DNA from: SAR202 cluster bacterium
GTDB taxonomy: Bacteria > Chloroflexota > Dehalococcoidia > Lucifugimonadales > VXLM01
Direction: 5' to 3'
NCBI GenBank assembly: GCA_022448725.1
Contig: JAKUTR010000015.1
Location: 1 to 58,934, forward strand
Length of the DNA: 58,934 nucleotides
Shown here: positions 56,437 through 58,934 of the stretch, piece by piece
Layout of the letters: the number at the start of each line of letters is the position of its first letter
Numbering within the stretch: position 1 is the stretch's first letter
Translations under genes and position numbers: made by a program
Notes under the pieces: model-generated
What the model was told of the DNA's origin: nothing
Database searches by the model: none
The model's input: the letters and a program-made list of their open reading frames with translations, nothing else

Positions 56437-57561
56437 CTAGTCTTTAGTTGCTCTTCCAATCTGTCGAGCATATTCCTCTTCACCAAGCAATCCTTTTTTA
56501 TTCATCCAGCGGAACTTTTGCGGCATGAGCGTTAAACTACGGTCTTCTAGGGGGAGGCTGACTGGAGTGTTACCCTGACGCGCTGATTCCCTCATGGCAA
56601 CAGTTGCCTCAAAGGACCTATGTTGCACATACCCAGGAGTCTTTGGTTCGATACCGTGTGTAATCGCGTCAACGATTGACTGCATCGAATCCATGAGTCG
56701 GTCACCGGGGTACAGCCATCCATCCTCGTCGTACCCATCCACCGCGTGTCCTCTGAAGCCTTTGAATACCTTTGAGTCGTTGTGTTGCAGACCACAAAGT
56801 AAATCCACATCGCTGGACTCCGGCTTATGATAGAACCGGTGGCGGCGCTTGTCGGTCACGTAGACTCCCTGCGTACCCGTTACGATAAGGCCGGTCATCG
56901 CGCTGCTTTTTGCCTGGATAAAACACTCAATACCATTGGCATAGCGCATGTAGCCCCCAATACCCAGATAGTCATCGTCACCCTCGCCAAATGGATCCCC
57001 ATTAGTCCAGCCTGTTACCCAGTCGACTTCAGCGTCTTGAGCAAACATATGCGCGACACTCAAACCTTGGCATCCTCCCTGCATTGTTGGCTCATACAGG
57101 TTGATGCTCAATACTTCACCGATTTCTCCTGCTTCGATCATCTGTCGTGCTTCCCAGAGTTGGGACAGACTTCGATCGACGTTGCCTCCCTGCCACGGGA
57201 TGCCCCGAGATCTACAGGCTTCAACCATACGGTCTGCGTCCCTCAGGCTTGCAGCTAGTGGCTTCTCGGATACGATGCCTTTGGCTCCTGATTGCTCCGC
57301 GGCTAGCACGACCATGTCGGGATTGAACTGCACGGGTAGGACACAGTCCACGATGTCCAGTTTCTCGTTAGCGTACATTTCTTCCGCAGTGGAGTAGCCG
57401 CGTGCTGAGAAACGTCTCATCCCCAGTTGAAGATTATCAGGATCGGGATCAGCGAGCGCTACCACCTGTGTGTCTGGAAGCAGGGTGAAGCCACGCGCGT
57501 GCTGCGTTCCCTGGCGCCCACATCCGACCATTCCAACCTGGTATTTCGGAGTATTGGTCAT
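56437..57561 (-). CDS. Gfo/Idh/MocA-family dehydrogenase (second copy)
   Basis: A 374-residue oxidoreductase with VGMVGCGRQGTQHARGF, VSEKPLAASLRDADRMVEACR and the C-terminal phrase SLPLEDRSLTLMPQKFRW. The C-terminal phrase, and the placement of KPLAA, match the copy at 51498, so the two are paralogues. It is probably co-transcribed with the isomerase-like gene. AAGGAG lies before ATG 57561. Confidence 0.82.
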   Translation of the reverse strand: MTNTPKYQVGMVGCGRQGTQHARGFTLLPDTQVVALADPDPDNLQLGMRRFSARGYSTAEEMYANEKLDIVDCVLPVQFNPDMVVLAAEQSGAKGIVSEKPLAASLRDADRMVEACRSRGIPWQGGNVDRSLSQLWEARQMIEAGEIGEVLSINLYEPTMQGGCQGLSVAHMFAQDAEVDWVTGWTNGDPFGEGDDDYLGIGGYMRYANGIECFIQAKSSAMTGLIVTGTQGVYVTDKRRHRFYHKPESSDVDLLCGLQHNDSKVFKGFRGHAVDGYDEDGWLYPGDRLMDSMQSIVDAITHGIEPKTPGYVQHRSFEATVAMRESARQGNTPVSLPLEDRSLTLMPQKFRWMNKKGLLGEEEYARQIGRATKD

Positions 57562-57668
57562 CGATAGGTCTCCTTTTTTTAACTCGTTAGACTAATAAGC
57601 TAGCTTGTAGCAGTCGTACCCTGATATTCCCGGCTCGTAAGATCACAGAGTGCTGGTTAGGAATCTGT

Positions 57669-58379
57669 TTATTGTGCAGTAGCACTCATCCGTTCTCGGT
57701 CTTCATCTGTTAAGTAGGGATCCACCTTGCTGATAAATTCTTGAAGACTCTCGTCTACTGTTACATCTGTTGTATCAATCGTAATTTTGTTTTTAATTAG
57801 TGAGTTGTCGAATTCTTCTTGGAAACGGCCCAGAATAAATTCTGCATCTTCTGCTTTGAATAGCGTGCCAGCATGTCGGTCTGGGAAGGGACTCTTTCCT
57901 TCGGCCATGCGGTTTTGAATGACGTCAGCTGATGTCTTTACAAGTACCAAAACGGTATCTGGCATCATTTCCATGACCTCCTCATCGTGATGTCTGGCCA
58001 TTTGGCGACGGTCCGCGTACTCTCCTGGTCCACCAAACCCCCAATAGAATGGACCGAATACAGCGTCAGCGTAGTACCAATCGATATTCCAGTGGTCTGG
58101 TCCGTTCACAAACCCTGAACTGAAGTGATAGGCGGTTTGGAAACGCTGAAAATGCTCTAAAAGCCCCGGGTTAAGCGACAAAATCTGGCTCTCGGATAGG
58201 TCTTTATGGTCATTGTGACCTTCTGCATGGACGACATGAGGCAGAGTGTAGTGGTCGTGGAAATGTATTCCAGGCGGAGGATGGAACTCACCTCCCGTTT
58301 GTTCTGACCACCATCTTGAAATCTCAACTCCCAGCGTTCTTTTACCTGCCCATTCGCAGCCAATCAACATGAGATGCAT
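57669..58379 (-). CDS. P-loop kinase-like protein, 236 aa
   Basis: The N-terminus (MLIGCEWAGKRTLGVEI) is a Walker A loop of the GxxxxGK-R/T type. Later parts (WYYADAVFGPFYWG, DTVLVLVKTSADVIQNRMAEGKSPF, HAGTLFKAEDAEFILGRF) resemble the body and lid of a nucleoside- or adenylate-kinase-like enzyme. Related proteins occur beside sugar and oxygenase genes in marine bacteria. No substrate can be named. AGGAGG precedes ATG 58379. Confidence 0.6.
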   Translation of the reverse strand: MHLMLIGCEWAGKRTLGVEISRWWSEQTGGEFHPPPGIHFHDHYTLPHVVHAEGHNDHKDLSESQILSLNPGLLEHFQRFQTAYHFSSGFVNGPDHWNIDWYYADAVFGPFYWGFGGPGEYADRRQMARHHDEEVMEMMPDTVLVLVKTSADVIQNRMAEGKSPFPDRHAGTLFKAEDAEFILGRFQEEFDNSLIKNKITIDTTDVTVDESLQEFISKVDPYLTDEDRERMSATAQ

Positions 58380-58406
58380 AGATTCCTCCTAAACTTATAG
58401 TGGTCA

Positions 58407-58904
58407 TTAGCAGTATTCATCGTCTAGTTTACAGGCTAGGTTACGATTCTCAACTGCTGGCTCCTGTTGTCCAAGGGTGTAGTATGTCTGACTTTTGTTG
58501 TAATAAGCTCTCGCATTCTCTGGGTCGAGTCGGATTGATTCATCGTAGCTTTGTAAGGCTCGATCGAATTGTCCCAATTTATAGTATGAAAAGCCCCTGC
58601 TGTTGTAAGCCTCTGCTCCTTGATGGTCAAGGGTGATAGCATCGTTGAAGTCCTGGATAGCTCGCTCGTACTTACCCAGATTTAGGCTACATGCTCCCCT
58701 GTTGTGCAAGGCAGCGCTAGCATTCGGCTGAGAACGGATAACTTTATTATATTCCTCGACCGCTAGCTCATACTGACCACCGTTGTAATGTGCATCACCT
58801 CTCTCCATTGGGGTACTGGGAGTATCTCTACAAGCGCTTAATGCGAGTAGTAGCAGTGATACGCCTAGTATGACTGAGCCCCTTTGTTTGTTACTGAGTT
58901 GCAC
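58407..58904 (-). CDS. TPR-repeat lipoprotein
   Basis: A 165-residue lipoprotein (signal peptide with lipobox LSAC, about residue 25). It carries about three and a half TPR units (GDAHYNGGQYELAVEEY, NRGACSLNLGKYERAIQDF, SRGFSYYKLGQFDRALQSY, NKSQTYYTLGQQEPAVE), each a helix pair for protein-protein contact. Its partner is unknown. It ends 27 bases before the start of the kinase-like gene on the same strand. Confidence 0.8.
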   Translation of the reverse strand: MQLSNKQRGSVILGVSLLLLALSACRDTPSTPMERGDAHYNGGQYELAVEEYNKVIRSQPNASAALHNRGACSLNLGKYERAIQDFNDAITLDHQGAEAYNSRGFSYYKLGQFDRALQSYDESIRLDPENARAYYNKSQTYYTLGQQEPAVENRNLACKLDDEYC

Positions 58905-58934
58905 TAGCTAGAAGATCGCGCCTTAATTAATTTA

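Overview
The window is bacterial and reads as a member of the Chloroflexota, most likely the marine SAR202/Dehalococcoidia side. This is an inference from gene content only: a Zn-ribbon/DUF805 protein, two DUF3105 proteins inside a purine operon, DUF6391, GYD, an F420-type LLM oxidoreductase, DUF1501, a PhyH-type dioxygenase, tandem phosphotriesterases, Gfo/Idh/MocA dehydrogenases and an LL-diaminopimelate aminotransferase (DapL) lysine route. No 16S rRNA gene is present to confirm it. Genes are tightly packed on both strands and GTG/TTG starts are common.

Region by region. 1-780: the right end of an integrated element. A partial minus-strand gene runs off the left edge, and at 715-780 lies a 3' fragment of a selenocysteine tRNA (UCA anticodon loop, 9-bp variable arm, T arm, encoded CCA) that lacks its 5' half. 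This is what an attachment site left by integration into selC looks like. 781-2500: three small ORFan-type genes (one a Zn ribbon, one a 57-residue gene), tandem repeats and a terminator. 2.5-19 kb: a beta-propeller glycosidase-like protein, a CorC-type membrane protein, an LLM oxidoreductase, a DUF1501 protein, a YbaK-type deacylase, an MFS exporter coupled to a large Asp-box propeller protein, a ThiXYZ/NitT-like ABC transporter operon and a DUF255 thioredoxin-fold protein. 19-25 kb: tRNA-Arg(UCU), DUF6391, a small HTH protein, a perfect 40-bp palindrome, smpB, a CtpA-type protease, a TIR-like domain protein and hflX.

25-41 kb is core metabolism. One minus-strand run carries tpiA, miaA, dapF, dapL and hflX. 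A second carries tsaC, a polyprenyl diphosphate synthase and pgk, with gpmA lying between them on the plus strand. The plus-strand run guaA, purD, a phosphatase-like gene, purE, purB, purC, two DUF3105 genes and purS is a purine operon. purQ and purL do not follow purS.

41-59 kb is accessory. It holds a PhyH-like oxygenase with an HxG instead of HxD iron motif, two tandem phosphotriesterase paralogues, a large unnamed protein, small DUF genes, a YgjP-type metallopeptidase, a secreted nuclease with an excalibur tail, a betaine-type binding lipoprotein, a nitrilase, two Gfo/Idh/MocA paralogues sharing a C-terminal signature, a glycosidase-like TIM barrel, a Bax-inhibitor-1 protein, a sugar-phosphate isomerase-like protein, a P-loop kinase-like protein and a TPR lipoprotein. 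Together this looks like scavenging and breakdown of small organic molecules rather than one dedicated pathway. No CRISPR array, rRNA gene or transposase was seen.
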